Shown: in pieces, positions 15,945-24,942 of the stretch
How the letters are laid out: each line of letters begins with the position of its first letter
Position numbering within the stretch: the first letter of the stretch is position 1
Source of the DNA: Rothia nasimurium
Lineage (GTDB): Bacteria > Actinomycetota > Actinomycetes > Actinomycetales > Micrococcaceae
Assembly: GCF_928382285.1 (NCBI RefSeq)
Contig: NZ_CAKMSS010000004.1
Coordinates: forward strand, 62,001 to 126,000
Direction: 5' to 3'
DNA: 64,000 bases
Made by a program: the position numbers and the translations under genes
Notes under the pieces: generated by a model
Seen by the model: only the letters and a program-made list of their open reading frames with translations
What the model was told of the DNA's origin: nothing
The model's database searches: none

Positions 15945-16868
15945 ATGGAACTCACCCTCTCACACATCTGTTCAGCGATGCACACTCACCGCGATCTCAA
16001 AGACTCAGGCATGAGCAATAATCTCATCAGCGCAAAACACCGTAGAGGTGAGCTTATACGTCTGACCCGCGGGGTTTACCTCAAAGGCGACATCGCACGA
16101 CACTGCACAGGCAGCGACCGGGCCAAAGCTGTGACGGTAGCCCTTCAGAAAACCCGCCCCACAGCCGTAGTGAGTCATCAGTCAGCCGCCCTTCTATGGG
16201 GTGCGCCGCTGATGGCCTTACCCCCTAAAGTGCACCTCTCCCTCTTGGGCATCAATAAGTCGGGGCACCCGCAGGCAATCCTGCATAGCCATAAGGTAAA
16301 AGAATGCTCCCTGGCTACTGATTTAGGCGGAGTCAGAGTCACGAACCCGCTCACAACCGTCATAGACTGCGGAAAAACTATGCCCCTGCAAGAGTCGCTA
16401 GCTATCGCAGATTTCTTTTTAAAACACGGGCATCTTGAACTCGACACTGCACAAGAAGAGCTTGAACGCTGTGCGGGGCGAGGATCTCAGAAATTACGTG
16501 TTGTGGCTGCGCTGATGAGCCCGCTGAGCGAATCTCCTCTGGAGTCTTTTGCCAGGCTTCGTCTCTATCAGGGAGGTGTCGAGCCGCCTATTCAACAGTT
16601 TGAAATTATTACCCCATCCGGGCGCCTGTACCGTGCTGATTTTGCCTGGCCTCACCTCAAGCTGCTTCTTGAGGTGGATGGTCTGCATAAGTATTACGGA
16701 GCCTACCGGGCAACCGATGAGCAGTTACGCAATGATGCGCTGAGGCAGCGGGAACTAGAACTGGCGGGGTGGACGGTTATTCGCGCCACCTGGGGTGATC
16801 TGGCGCAGCGCCCGGAACTGTTGATCTCAAGGTTGCGTCACCTTGGCGTCCGGGCAGCCAGCCAATGA
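15945..16868 (+). CDS. AbiEi-type antitoxin-domain protein with DUF559 nuclease-like domain
   Basis: A 307-residue protein. Residues 1-60 form a winged-helix domain like the N-terminus of AbiEi antitoxins (SNNLISAKHRRGELIRLTRGVYL). The middle reads as AbiEi-like (VVSHQSAALLWGAPL; VRVTNPLTTVIDCGK). Residues about 195-300 are a DUF559/Vsr-like PD-(D/E)xK fold: SPLESFARLRL, YRADFAWPHLKLLLEVDG with the Asp and Glu, then LRQRELELAGWTVIRATW. Such proteins are common in actinobacteria, often alone; their target is unknown. No AbiEii-type partner lies nearby. Two copies of a palindromic repeat flank the gene. Confidence 0.8.
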   Translation: MELTLSHICSAMHTHRDLKDSGMSNNLISAKHRRGELIRLTRGVYLKGDIARHCTGSDRAKAVTVALQKTRPTAVVSHQSAALLWGAPLMALPPKVHLSLLGINKSGHPQAILHSHKVKECSLATDLGGVRVTNPLTTVIDCGKTMPLQESLAIADFFLKHGHLELDTAQEELERCAGRGSQKLRVVAALMSPLSESPLESFARLRLYQGGVEPPIQQFEIITPSGRLYRADFAWPHLKLLLEVDGLHKYYGAYRATDEQLRNDALRQRELELAGWTVIRATWGDLAQRPELLISRLRHLGVRAASQ

Positions 16869-16930
16869 CCCTACTCTTTCTCTCATGACCCTAGAGATTA
16901 TCTCGGGGTGAAGAGAAAAAGAATAGGGTG
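16868..16930. repeat. Palindromic repeat, copy 2
   Basis: This copy matches 15750-15813 with a few substitutions; the central stretch from GACCCTAGAGATTATCTC to GGGGTGAAGAG is unchanged. Its arms (CCCTACTCTTTCTCTC and GAGAAAAAGAATAGGG) pair with some wobble. It starts at the stop codon of the AbiEi/DUF559 gene and separates it from the convergent antiterminator gene. Confidence 0.8.
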
Positions 16931-16937
16931 GACGGCG

Positions 16938-17789
16938 CTAGGAGGTGCCGTACTGGTCGCGGGCTAGGCGGGCAATGTGAATGGTCAGGTAGGTCAGCTC
17001 GTCGTCCGTCAGGTTCTGCTCCAGGTGCATCTCAAGCACCAGCTTCACCTTGACCGCCGCAGCAAAGGCGCGGGGGTGGGCGTCCTTCAGGCTTTCAAGG
17101 AGCATAGGGACGCTCGTGCCCGCGTCCGCAGTCTGGGCGGCACCCGCGCGCACAAAGAGATAGCGCAGATGCGTCACGAAGCGGGCAGCGCTCATGAGCG
17201 AGCGATCCACCGGGCCGCCAAAGCCAGCCCCAATCACCTCAAAAATTTGAGAGAGCACCTCAGTCATGCGGTAGGTGCCGCCCATATCCTCAGAGGCAAA
17301 CTGCGAATTAACCAGGTGCATAGCTAGCGGAATTGCCTCAATCTCGGGCAGCTCAACACCCAAGCGCTCCTTGACCAGCTCCAGGGCGCGGCGCCCAAAC
17401 CGAACCTCCTGCGGGTACAGCTGAGACACCTCAAGAGCCAGGGGGTAATCCACCGCCAGCCCCTCCCTGGCCCGCACCACCGCATAGCTGATATGGTCAG
17501 CCACCGGCACGATAAAGGAATGAGAAATCGTAATGCCCTCGGCCTTGACCAAGAACTCAAGCTCGGTTGCCAGGCCCAGAATCTCCGATGGAATCTTAGC
17601 CAGCACCCCCGCGAGAGTCTCATCGGGGGTACCGTGCTCCGGCACAAAAGTCTGCTCAATCAGGGTGGGATCAACCATATCGCCCTTGCGCCTACCAAAA
17701 GCCAAGCCGCGACCAATAACCACCATCTGCTCGCCCGTGTAGGCCTGGGCCAGGGCCACATTGTTGTTATAAATACGTGAAATGCGCAA
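16938..17789 (-). CDS. BglG/LicT-family transcription antiterminator
   Basis: A 283-residue RNA-binding antiterminator. The CAT domain (residues 1-55; MRISRIYNNNVALAQ, IGRGLAFGRRKGD) binds the RAT hairpin in target leaders. Two PTS regulation domains follow (about 65-170 and 175-280), with conserved His in DHISYAV, AMHLVNSQF, THLRYLF and TIHIARLA that PTS proteins would phosphorylate. No PTS permease or glycosidase gene is in the window, so its target lies elsewhere. It is divergent from brnQ. Confidence 0.9.
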   Translation of the reverse strand: MRISRIYNNNVALAQAYTGEQMVVIGRGLAFGRRKGDMVDPTLIEQTFVPEHGTPDETLAGVLAKIPSEILGLATELEFLVKAEGITISHSFIVPVADHISYAVVRAREGLAVDYPLALEVSQLYPQEVRFGRRALELVKERLGVELPEIEAIPLAMHLVNSQFASEDMGGTYRMTEVLSQIFEVIGAGFGGPVDRSLMSAARFVTHLRYLFVRAGAAQTADAGTSVPMLLESLKDAHPRAFAAAVKVKLVLEMHLEQNLTDDELTYLTIHIARLARDQYGTS

Positions 17790-17944
17790 CGTGACCCCCT
17801 TTCAGCTCAGACATACAAACGTGCGAATATCCTTACCAGTCTACCGACCCGCGGTCCTTTACGACCCCTAGGCGCCCGCGCCGTTCCCAACAAAGGGGAG
17901 TAAACTGAACCCTTCCGTACATATAAAGAATTACCTCCATACTT

Positions 17945-19282
17945 ATGAACTCAGCACCAGCCCCCGCACGACCTCTCACCAGCATCGTGGTCACAGCCCT
18001 CATGCTGTTCTCCATGTTCTTCGGCGCAGGCAACCTCATCTTCCCCGCTATGCTCGGGGCGGAAGCCGGCGAGAACTTCACCCCCGCCATTACCGGCTTT
18101 CTGGTCACCGGCGTCCTAATGCCTATTCTGGCAGTCGTGGCGCTCGCCGTCACCGGCCGCGACCTGCAAGATTTGGCGGCCCGTGGCGGAAAAATCTTCG
18201 CCCTCGTCTTCCCTCCCCTGGTCTACCTTTCCATCGGTGCCCTCTACGCCCTGCCACGTACTGCCACCGTCAGCTACGCCATGGCTGTGGACCCCTATAT
18301 GTCGGCGGACGGCATGGTGCCCACCCTCATCTTCTCTGCCGTCTTCTTTGGTGTCTCCTACCTGCTGGCTATGAACCCCACCGGTATCGTCGACACCCTG
18401 GGCAAGTACCTGACCCCCGCCCTGGTGATCCTGCTGGGTGTGCTGGTCGTGATGAGCTTTATTACCCTGCGCACTCCCTCGGCTGCACCGACTGAAGACT
18501 ACGCCACGGGTGCTTTTGCCACCGGCTTCGTCAACGGCTACATGACCATGGATTCCCTGGCAGCTCTTGCCTTCGGCATCATCGTGATTGCCTCCCTGCG
18601 TGAAAAAGGGGTGACCGGACGCAGCGAGATGCTCCGCAGCGTCGCCTTGGCCGGCGGTATTGCCGGCGTGTTGCTGGGTGCGGTCTACCTGGGGCTGGGC
18701 TATATTGGCGAGCATATCGCGGACGGCCAGGGATACAAGGACGGCGCAGCCCTGCTCACCGACGCCGCAGCCCAGACCATGGGCGGCCCCGGTGCCGTCG
18801 TATTCGGCCTCATTGTGCTGCTAGCCTGCCTGACCACCTCGGTGGGTCTCATCGGCGCAACCAGCTCCTTCTTCAACAAGCTGGTGCCCTCGGTCTCCTA
18901 CCGCACCTGGGCTATCATCTTCACCCTCATCGCCTTTGTGCTGGCCTCCTTTGGCCTAGAAGGCTTGATGAGCTTTGCCATTCCCATTATCACTACCCTC
19001 TACCCGCCAGCCTTGACCCTGGTCGTCCTCACCCTGCTTGAAGCTGCCCTGCGCGCTCCCTGGATGAACCTGACCCACCGTCTTGCCCTGCTGGTCTCTG
19101 TCATCTGGGCTCTGCTCATGACCCTCAACGCCCAGGGCCTTGGTTCAAACGTGATCGAGCCCCTCATCGGCTGGGCTCCCGCCCACGCCTACGACCTGGG
19201 CTGGTTCGTACCCACTCTGGTTGCCGCCCTGATGGGTGCGGCTATCGACCTGGTGCAGCACCGCCGGGCGTCCGCCCGCTAG
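17945..19282 (+). CDS. brnQ: Branched-chain amino acid transport protein BrnQ
   Basis: A 445-residue membrane protein with about 12 helices, of the LIVCS family, which imports Leu, Ile and Val with Na+ (or H+). Early family motifs are present: MLFSMFFGAGNLIFPAMLGAEAG and PRTATVSYAMAV. ATG 17945 has no clear ribosome site; TATAAAG lies about 20 bases upstream and could be the -10 of a very short leader. Confidence 0.92.
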   Translation: MNSAPAPARPLTSIVVTALMLFSMFFGAGNLIFPAMLGAEAGENFTPAITGFLVTGVLMPILAVVALAVTGRDLQDLAARGGKIFALVFPPLVYLSIGALYALPRTATVSYAMAVDPYMSADGMVPTLIFSAVFFGVSYLLAMNPTGIVDTLGKYLTPALVILLGVLVVMSFITLRTPSAAPTEDYATGAFATGFVNGYMTMDSLAALAFGIIVIASLREKGVTGRSEMLRSVALAGGIAGVLLGAVYLGLGYIGEHIADGQGYKDGAALLTDAAAQTMGGPGAVVFGLIVLLACLTTSVGLIGATSSFFNKLVPSVSYRTWAIIFTLIAFVLASFGLEGLMSFAIPIITTLYPPALTLVVLTLLEAALRAPWMNLTHRLALLVSVIWALLMTLNAQGLGSNVIEPLIGWAPAHAYDLGWFVPTLVAALMGAAIDLVQHRRASAR

Positions 19283-19311
19283 CTCCGTAGCGCTCCCTAG
19301 AAGGTAAAAAG

Positions 19312-19349
19312 AAAGGGTCTTGCTCCGCATCTGCGGAACAAGACCCTTT
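19312..19349 (+). terminator. Terminator after brnQ
   Basis: AAAGGGTCTTG (19312-19322) pairs with CAAGACCCTTT (19339-19349). The stem continues with TCCGCA/TGCGGA after one mismatch. Confidence 0.85.
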
Positions 19350-19359
19350 GCTATAGAGA

Positions 19360-19423
19360 GGCTCGCGCTGAGGGGAACCACAACCATCAACGCGAGCCCG
19401 TCTAACGAGTTGCGAGGTGGTTC
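19360..19423 (+). other. Possible pseudoknot-forming RNA in the brnQ–response regulator gap
   Basis: GGCTCGCG (19360-19367) pairs with CGCGAGCC (19391-19398). GAACCAC inside that loop (19375-19381) pairs with GTGGTTC downstream (19417-19423), which would be an H-type pseudoknot. The gene-free stretch 19350-19751 also contains TTGACA at about 19487, a possible -35 element toward the response regulator gene. No known RNA family was recognised. Confidence 0.3.
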
Positions 19424-19751
19424 ATTCAACTCAAACTTAGAAAGCCTCTAGGCAACCCGTCATAAAGTTTCTTCAAAAATAAACAATTGACAGCCTGTTC
19501 AGAACTCTACCCGATGAAGTCCAGGAAATAAACCCGCGGTGCTCGTAAAGGCAGGTCTTTGTGAAACATTACATCTCTGTGTCATCCTCCTGACACTAAA
19601 TGTTCTCTCACCTGCTCATACAAGACAGGCCCACCCCTCGGTTTGCTCCCGCTCACACTCGCATAAGAATCACCTGTGAAAACAACCCCCAAACCCCTCA
19701 AATAGCGGTCAGAGCCTCCCAGAACGCCCGCATTTGGCTACCCTTAGAAGT

Positions 19752-20498
19752 ATGAGCAGCACAGCAACCGACATCGCCAAAAACCTCCCAACCCTCGAAC
19801 ACCCCGACGGGTCGCCCATCCGCGCCCTCGTGGTAGACGATGAGCGCATGCTCGAAGAGCTGGTCAGCGTGGCACTCAAAATGATTGGCTGGGAGGTCAA
19901 ATCAGCGGGCGAGGGCCCCGCAGCCCTGGCTATCGCCCGCGACTGGCGCCCCGACGTCCTCGTGCTCGACATCATGATGCCCGGCTTCGACGGCGTTGAG
20001 CTGCTCTCCCGCATCCGCAAGCTCTACCCCGAGGTGCCCTGCCTCTTCCTCACCGCCAAGGACTCCGTGGACGACCGCATCGTCGGCCTAGCCGCCGGTG
20101 CTGACGACTACGTCACCAAGCCCTTCTCCATGGAAGAAGTCATGATCCGCCTGCACCGCCTGGTGCAACGCTCCGGCGTAGCAGCAGCCAATGACGCTGA
20201 ACTCGTAGTCGGCGACCTGGTGCTCAACCAGGACACCCGCGAAGTTACCCGCGGCGGCGAAGAAATCCAGCTCACCGCAACCCAATTCGATCTGCTGCGC
20301 TACCTCATGGAAAACGCTAAGCGCGTGGTCTCTAAGGCCCAGATTCTCGATAATGTCTGGAACTACGACTTCGGCGGCCAGGCCAACATTGTGGAACTCT
20401 ACATCTCCTACCTGCGCAAAAAGATTGACGCGGGCCGTGAGCCCATGATTCATACCGTGCGCGGCGCAGGCTACGTCATTAAACCCGCCAACCAGTAG
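19752..20498 (+). CDS. OmpR-family response regulator
   Basis: A 248-residue two-component regulator. The receiver domain (about 22-140) has the acidic pair D29-D30, phospho-acceptor Asp73 in VLDIMMPG, Thr101 and Lys123 in VTKPF. The C-terminal winged helix (about 150-245) has LTATQFDLLRYLMEN and VELYISYLRKKID with the final HTVRGAGYVIK. ATG 19752 is preferred over TTG 19734. The histidine kinase gene starts five bases after its stop, so they form one operon. It resembles TcrX/TrcR-type regulators; the signal is unknown. Confidence 0.93.
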   Translation: MSSTATDIAKNLPTLEHPDGSPIRALVVDDERMLEELVSVALKMIGWEVKSAGEGPAALAIARDWRPDVLVLDIMMPGFDGVELLSRIRKLYPEVPCLFLTAKDSVDDRIVGLAAGADDYVTKPFSMEEVMIRLHRLVQRSGVAAANDAELVVGDLVLNQDTREVTRGGEEIQLTATQFDLLRYLMENAKRVVSKAQILDNVWNYDFGGQANIVELYISYLRKKIDAGREPMIHTVRGAGYVIKPANQ

Positions 20499-20503
20499 GG
20501 CCC

Positions 20504-22057
20504 ATGGCAGCACCTTCACAGCCTGCGGGCAGCCCTGCGCCCGCTTCAGGGCAGGAGCAGGCCCAGGACGCAGCCCCCACCGGGCTGCGCACCACCCCCC
20601 ACCTGCGCACCAAGCTCATCGCCATTCTGGTGACCATGCTGGGTATCGCCTGCCTCATTATTGGCGTTTCGAGCTACATCGCCCTCTCTAGCTCTCTCAT
20701 GGACCGGGCTTACGGGCAGCTCGACGAAGCTGCCCACCGAGCGGTTTCTTTCAAACCCGGCGGTCCCGCCGGGCAAAACGGTAACACTGAGGTAGACGGC
20801 TGCCAGCAGTTCAATGGCCGCACCACCCTCGACGCCCCCGGCCAGGGCCCCGGCACCCTGAGCCTGTGCACCGCCAACGGCCAGACCGTGGTGGCTGGTC
20901 TACTTGACTCGGTTGGCTCCACCCAGACCCTGAGTGACGCCGACCAGCAGACCCTGCTGGCGCTTTCCACCTCTGACGGAACCGTTGAAGTAGACCTTGA
21001 GGTGGGTGAATACCTGGTTGTCATGCAGGATAACCCGGTCAGCGAGGGCGTCATCGTCACCGGCGTACCCCTGGCAGAAACCCACCGTACCCTGGCTGTG
21101 CTGGTAGCTGTGATCGCTGCAGGCTCGGTTGCCGTGATGATTGGTGCCGGTGTGCTGGGCTCCTGGATTATCCGCCGCACCATGCAACCCCTTGAGCGGG
21201 TCTCGCAGGTCGCAGCGGGTGTCGCCCACATGGACCTGGCTCTTGAAACCCTGCCCGAGGCAACCCGTGTGCAGCCCGCGGACGCCCACCCCGGCGACGA
21301 GGTAGGAGCGGTCGGGTATGCCCTCAACCAGCTCCTAGACAACGTGCAGTCTGCCCTTGAAGCGCGCTCGCGCACCGAGGAGCAGATGCGGGTCTTCGTG
21401 GCGGACGCCTCCCACGAGCTGCGGACGCCCCTGGCGGCTATCAGGGGGTATGCCGATATGATTCGCTGGACCGAAACCCTCACCGACCAGGGTAAGACGT
21501 CGCTAGAGCGCGTGAACTCGCAGACCGAGCGCATGTCGCGCCTGGTCGAAGACCTGCTTCTGCTGGCTCGTCTCGACGAAGGCCGTGAGCCCGAGATGAC
21601 CGAGGTGGACCTGACTGAACTGCTGGTAGAAAACGTCATGGACCTGCAGGTGGCAGCCCCTTCTCACATCTGGCAGCTCAACCTGCCCGAGGACGTGGTG
21701 GAGGTGCGCGGCGACCGCTCCCAGCTGCAGCAGGTGCTGTTGAACCTGCTCTCGAACGCCCGGAAGCACACGGACGAGGGCACCACGGTGACCGCCTCCC
21801 TGTCGATTTCTGCCAGCGGCCGTGAGGCCATCATGAGTGTGAGCGATAACGGCCCCGGTATTGACCCCGAGTTCAAGAGCAAGATTTTCGACCGCTTTAC
21901 GCGGGCGGACGCTGCCCGCTCCGGCTCCGATGGCACCACCGGCCTGGGTCTTCCCATTGCCAAGGCCATTGTGGAAGCCCACGGGGGTTCTATCGATGTG
22001 GTCTCCCGCCCGGGTCGTACCGAGTTTACGGTGCGTCTACCCCTGCTGGCGGCGTAG
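20504..22057 (+). CDS. Two-component sensor histidine kinase
   Basis: A 517-residue membrane kinase. A proline-rich N-terminus is followed by TM1 (38-60), an extracytoplasmic sensor domain with Cys100 and Cys122 (about 61-195), TM2 (197-222), and HAMP (224-285). The HisKA domain has phospho-acceptor His304 in ASHELRTPLAAIRGY, and the HATPase domain shows N box LLNLLSNARKH, G1 VSDNGPGID and G2 GLGLPIAKAIVEAHGG. It phosphorylates the regulator encoded just upstream. The two fluoride-channel genes begin nine bases later and may be cotranscribed. Confidence 0.93.
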   Translation: MAAPSQPAGSPAPASGQEQAQDAAPTGLRTTPHLRTKLIAILVTMLGIACLIIGVSSYIALSSSLMDRAYGQLDEAAHRAVSFKPGGPAGQNGNTEVDGCQQFNGRTTLDAPGQGPGTLSLCTANGQTVVAGLLDSVGSTQTLSDADQQTLLALSTSDGTVEVDLEVGEYLVVMQDNPVSEGVIVTGVPLAETHRTLAVLVAVIAAGSVAVMIGAGVLGSWIIRRTMQPLERVSQVAAGVAHMDLALETLPEATRVQPADAHPGDEVGAVGYALNQLLDNVQSALEARSRTEEQMRVFVADASHELRTPLAAIRGYADMIRWTETLTDQGKTSLERVNSQTERMSRLVEDLLLLARLDEGREPEMTEVDLTELLVENVMDLQVAAPSHIWQLNLPEDVVEVRGDRSQLQQVLLNLLSNARKHTDEGTTVTASLSISASGREAIMSVSDNGPGIDPEFKSKIFDRFTRADAARSGSDGTTGLGLPIAKAIVEAHGGSIDVVSRPGRTEFTVRLPLLAA

Positions 22058-22066
22058 GATGGGGGA

Positions 22067-22519
22067 ATGACCCCTACATTTCGCGCAACCTGGCTCGTCT
22101 TTCTGGGTGGTGGAGCAGGTGCCCTGGTGCGGGCCCTGCTCCTGGCTGCCTTTCCCGTCTCTGGCACCCTACCCGTGACCGTGCTGGTGGTGAACTGGGT
22201 AGGGGCCTTCCTACTGGCTCTCTTGACGGGTGCCCTGCTTGCCGCTGCCCCGGGAGGGGTCTTATCGGCTCGTGCTGAAGAGCTCCGTCTTACGCTGGGC
22301 ACCGGCTTTCTGGGTGGCTTCACCACCTACTCCACCTTCGCCCTCGCCCTGGCTCAGCTGACCCTGGACGGGCACTGGGGAGTGGCTGCCACCTACGCCC
22401 TGCTCTCGCTGGTTGGCGGCTACCTGCTGGCCTGGGCTGGTTGGCAGCTCGGGGGCAGATGGGGGAGGCACGGACGCCCGCCCCACGCCGGCAGGTCAGC
22501 TCGTGGAGCGGGGGAGTAG
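22067..22519 (+). CDS. crcB: Fluoride exporter CrcB/FluC, subunit 1
   Basis: A 150-residue protein with four transmembrane helices of the Fluc fluoride-channel family. VVNWVGAFLLAL (conserved Asn in helix 2) and GFLGGFTTYSTFA in helix 3 are the signatures. Fluc channels are dual-topology dimers. Here a second crcB starts three bases after the stop, as in many Gram-positive heterodimeric pairs. It follows the histidine kinase gene by nine bases. No fluoride riboswitch was seen upstream. Confidence 0.92.
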   Translation: MTPTFRATWLVFLGGGAGALVRALLLAAFPVSGTLPVTVLVVNWVGAFLLALLTGALLAAAPGGVLSARAEELRLTLGTGFLGGFTTYSTFALALAQLTLDGHWGVAATYALLSLVGGYLLAWAGWQLGGRWGRHGRPPHAGRSARGAGE

Positions 22520-22522
22520 GGC

Positions 22523-22924
22523 ATGGTCTACCTTTTGGTCTTTATCGCCGGTGGCGCAGGCGCTGCCCTGCGCCTGTGGGTTGATGCCTGGGTTAAGGCC
22601 CTTTTGTTAAGGCTCTGGCAAGTATCTATGCCGTTTGGAACATTCTTTATTAATGTCACGGGGTCTTTTCTTTTGGGCTGCCTTACCGGACTTCTTGCTG
22701 CCCATACTGAGCCTATTCCCGGTGCGGAAACTTTTGTAATTGCAGAAAATCTCACCCTCATTCTGGGAGTGGGCTTTTTAGGCGGCTACACCACCTTCTC
22801 CACCGCTCTGCTCGAAACCCTACGAGCCCCCGGTAAGCTGGCCACCGGCGTCCTTGCCCTCGGCCAATTACTTGCCGCAACCGCTGCCGCTGCGGCCGGG
22901 CTGACTCTGGGATTGTCTGCCTAG
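22523..22924 (+). CDS. crcB: Fluoride exporter CrcB/FluC, subunit 2
   Basis: A 133-residue, four-helix Fluc protein with FFINVTGSFLLGCL and GFLGGYTTFSTALLE. GGAG lies six bases before its ATG. It is diverged from its partner, which suggests the two form an antiparallel heterodimer that exports fluoride. The first half is somewhat AT-richer than the preceding gene. Confidence 0.92.
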   Translation: MVYLLVFIAGGAGAALRLWVDAWVKALLLRLWQVSMPFGTFFINVTGSFLLGCLTGLLAAHTEPIPGAETFVIAENLTLILGVGFLGGYTTFSTALLETLRAPGKLATGVLALGQLLAATAAAAAGLTLGLSA

Positions 22925-23003
22925 GCTCGTCCTGTTTTCTCTGTAAAGACCCAGCTAAGGCCGGTACACTCAATCACTCAGATTCTTGTTGATATATAAG
23001 GCT

Positions 23004-23627
23004 ATGCGGTACTACTTCTACTTCTCGATTCCCGTGCTCCAGCAGGCGCTTTCCCTCTGGGCCCTGCTCATGGTGTTTATCGTGCCCGCCCTCTGGTGGT
23101 TTGGCCGCCACCTGCCTGCCCGCAGGCTCCTGCGCCGCATAGCTGCCACGGGCGTCCTGGTGCTTTACGCTACCGGGGTCATCGCCTACACCTTCCTACC
23201 CCTGCCCGATAACGACGTCTTTGTCTGCCCCGATGGCTGGGGCAGCACCTATCCCCGCTTTTCTTTGGGCTGGAGCATGGAGTTCGCCGTCGCCGCCAAC
23301 GACAGCCTGCTCGGCGCCCTTTTCTCCACCTACGTGCTGCAGATGCTGCTGAACGTGCTGCTCTTTGTGCCCTTTGGCCTGCTGGCCCGCTGGCGCTGGG
23401 GGGCTAGTTTTCGCACCGTGCTCTTTGCTGCCTTTGGCACTTCGCTCGCGATCGAGCTGACCCAGCTGACCGGTATCTGGGGTTACTACGACTGCGCTAT
23501 CCGAACCTTTGACGCCGAAGACATCTTCAACAACACCCTGGGTGCCGTACTGGGCTGGGGTGCCCTTGCCGCCTGGCAGTATCGTCATACCCTGCCCGGG
23601 CAGCTCCGCCGCCTTTTCGGGCGCTAG
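23004..23627 (+). CDS. VanZ family membrane protein
   Basis: A 207-residue protein with about five helices. VanZ-like features are visible: GVIAYTFLPLP with the conserved loop after helix 2, LLNVLLFVPFGLLARWRW, FGTSLAIELTQLTG and RTFDAEDIFNNTLGAVLGW. VanZ-like proteins affect teicoplanin resistance or cell-envelope traits by an unknown mechanism. ATG 23004 is preferred; TTG codons at 22986-22991 are in frame, and TATATA just upstream could be a -10 box. Confidence 0.85.
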   Translation: MRYYFYFSIPVLQQALSLWALLMVFIVPALWWFGRHLPARRLLRRIAATGVLVLYATGVIAYTFLPLPDNDVFVCPDGWGSTYPRFSLGWSMEFAVAANDSLLGALFSTYVLQMLLNVLLFVPFGLLARWRWGASFRTVLFAAFGTSLAIELTQLTGIWGYYDCAIRTFDAEDIFNNTLGAVLGWGALAAWQYRHTLPGQLRRLFGR

Positions 23628-23636
23628 TGGGGCACA

Positions 23637-23667
23637 GGCGTCCGCCCCTAGAATCCCCGCGGACGCC
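23637..23667 (+). terminator. Hairpin after the VanZ-like gene
   Basis: GGCGTCCGC (23637-23645) pairs with GCGGACGCC (23659-23667). The rest of 23668-23894 shows no clear feature besides a promoter-like AT-rich segment. Confidence 0.6.
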
Positions 23668-23894
23668 CGCCCAACAGCCTCCCTGTCTTAGTGGGTGAAC
23701 GCGCCGGTGGGGGCTTGGTCACAGCTCTTGGAAAAGAGGGCGATAAACCGCTTAAGTGTTAGAGCACTTTTACTCCTAAGCCTTGCCGCCAAAAACCCAA
23801 TCATTCACACTTAAACCCAAGTGAAGCAAACTATGGGCTGAAGGGTCCGGCACCTGCCGGGGCATACTGGCCCCCGACACTTGCGGAGAAACAC

Positions 23895-24857
23895 GTGAAC
23901 ACTATCAGCCCCTACCTGGCCGAATTCCTGGGCACCATGATTATGGTAACCATCGGCTGCGGCGTCATTGCCACCGTCGAACTACGCCGCTCCAAGGGCC
24001 ACGGCGACAACTTCTTTACCATCGCCTTCGGCTGGGGCTTTGCCGTCACCTTCGGTGTCTACGCCTCCCACGCCTACTCCGGCGGCCACCTCAACCCCGC
24101 CGTCTCTATCGGCCTGGCCGCCTACGGGGAGTTCGACTGGGCCATGGTGCCCGGCTACATCATCGCCCAGGTCGCCGGTGCTATGGTGGGTGCGGGTTTC
24201 GTCTTCCTCAACTACCTGCCCCACTGGAAAGCCACCGCAGACCGTAAAATCAAGCTCGGCGTCTTTGCCACCGTGCCCGCCATTCACAACTACTTCACCA
24301 ACGCCCTCTCCGAAATTATCGGCACCTTCCTGCTGGTCTTCTCAGCCCTCTATGTGGGCGTGAACTTCACCCCCATCCTTGAGGGTTCAGAGCTGGCGCT
24401 CAACCTGAATCACGTGCTCAAGCCCCTGGCCTTTGGTTTCTTGGTCACCGTGCTCGTGATTGGCCTGGGTGGCCAGACCGGCTTTGCCCTTAACCCTGCC
24501 CGCGACTTTGGCCCCCGCCTCATGCACGCCCTGCTGCCTATTCACGGTAAGGGAAGCTCCCGCTGGTACTACGCCTGGGTGCCGGTCTGCGCCCCTATCT
24601 CAGGTGGCCTGATGGGTGGATCCTTCTTCAAGCTCTACTACGACGGCCAGTTCTCACTCTTCCAGGTAGTGGGTGTTGTACTGGCTGTGGCTGTACTCGG
24701 GTTCGGTCTGTGGGCTAACAAGCACATGTACCGCTCCAAGTCAGCTGAGGTCCTGCCCCAGAGCGAGGACACCGAGGCGACCGCTGCGTCCGCTGCCGCC
24801 ACCTATGTGCCCACCGGCCAGCTACCGGTCGTGCAGAAGCGGGCCTTCTGGGAGTAG
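23895..24857 (+). CDS. glpF: MIP-family channel, glycerol facilitator type
   Basis: A 320-residue six-helix aquaglyceroporin. Both half-helix motifs are present: HLNPAV (NPA at 67-69) and ALNPARDFGPR (NPA at 200-202, with Asp204, typical of glycerol-conducting members). The C-terminal 45 residues are a disordered acidic/Ala-rich tail. It starts at GTG with GGAG seven bases upstream. No glpK or glpD is nearby. Confidence 0.9.
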   Translation: MNTISPYLAEFLGTMIMVTIGCGVIATVELRRSKGHGDNFFTIAFGWGFAVTFGVYASHAYSGGHLNPAVSIGLAAYGEFDWAMVPGYIIAQVAGAMVGAGFVFLNYLPHWKATADRKIKLGVFATVPAIHNYFTNALSEIIGTFLLVFSALYVGVNFTPILEGSELALNLNHVLKPLAFGFLVTVLVIGLGGQTGFALNPARDFGPRLMHALLPIHGKGSSRWYYAWVPVCAPISGGLMGGSFFKLYYDGQFSLFQVVGVVLAVAVLGFGLWANKHMYRSKSAEVLPQSEDTEATAASAAATYVPTGQLPVVQKRAFWE

Positions 24858-24884
24858 TCTCCCACTCGGCGCTGTGCAGATTTC

Positions 24885-24922
24885 TTGGGCTGTGTGCAGG
24901 GTTTTCTCTGCACACAGCCCAA
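24885..24922. terminator. Bidirectional terminator
   Basis: TTGGGCTGTGTGCAG (24885-24899) pairs perfectly with 24908-24922, loop GGTTTTCT, between convergent genes. Confidence 0.85.
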
Positions 24923-24942
24923 AAAGTCTGCACCGACCCTAT

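Noticed and set aside
15750..16930. CRISPR array
   Set aside because: Only two repeat copies, 1.1 kb apart with a gene between; no spacer pattern or cas gene.
19561..19590. Second parS-like sequence (GTGAAACA)
   Set aside because: Only half of the palindrome is present.
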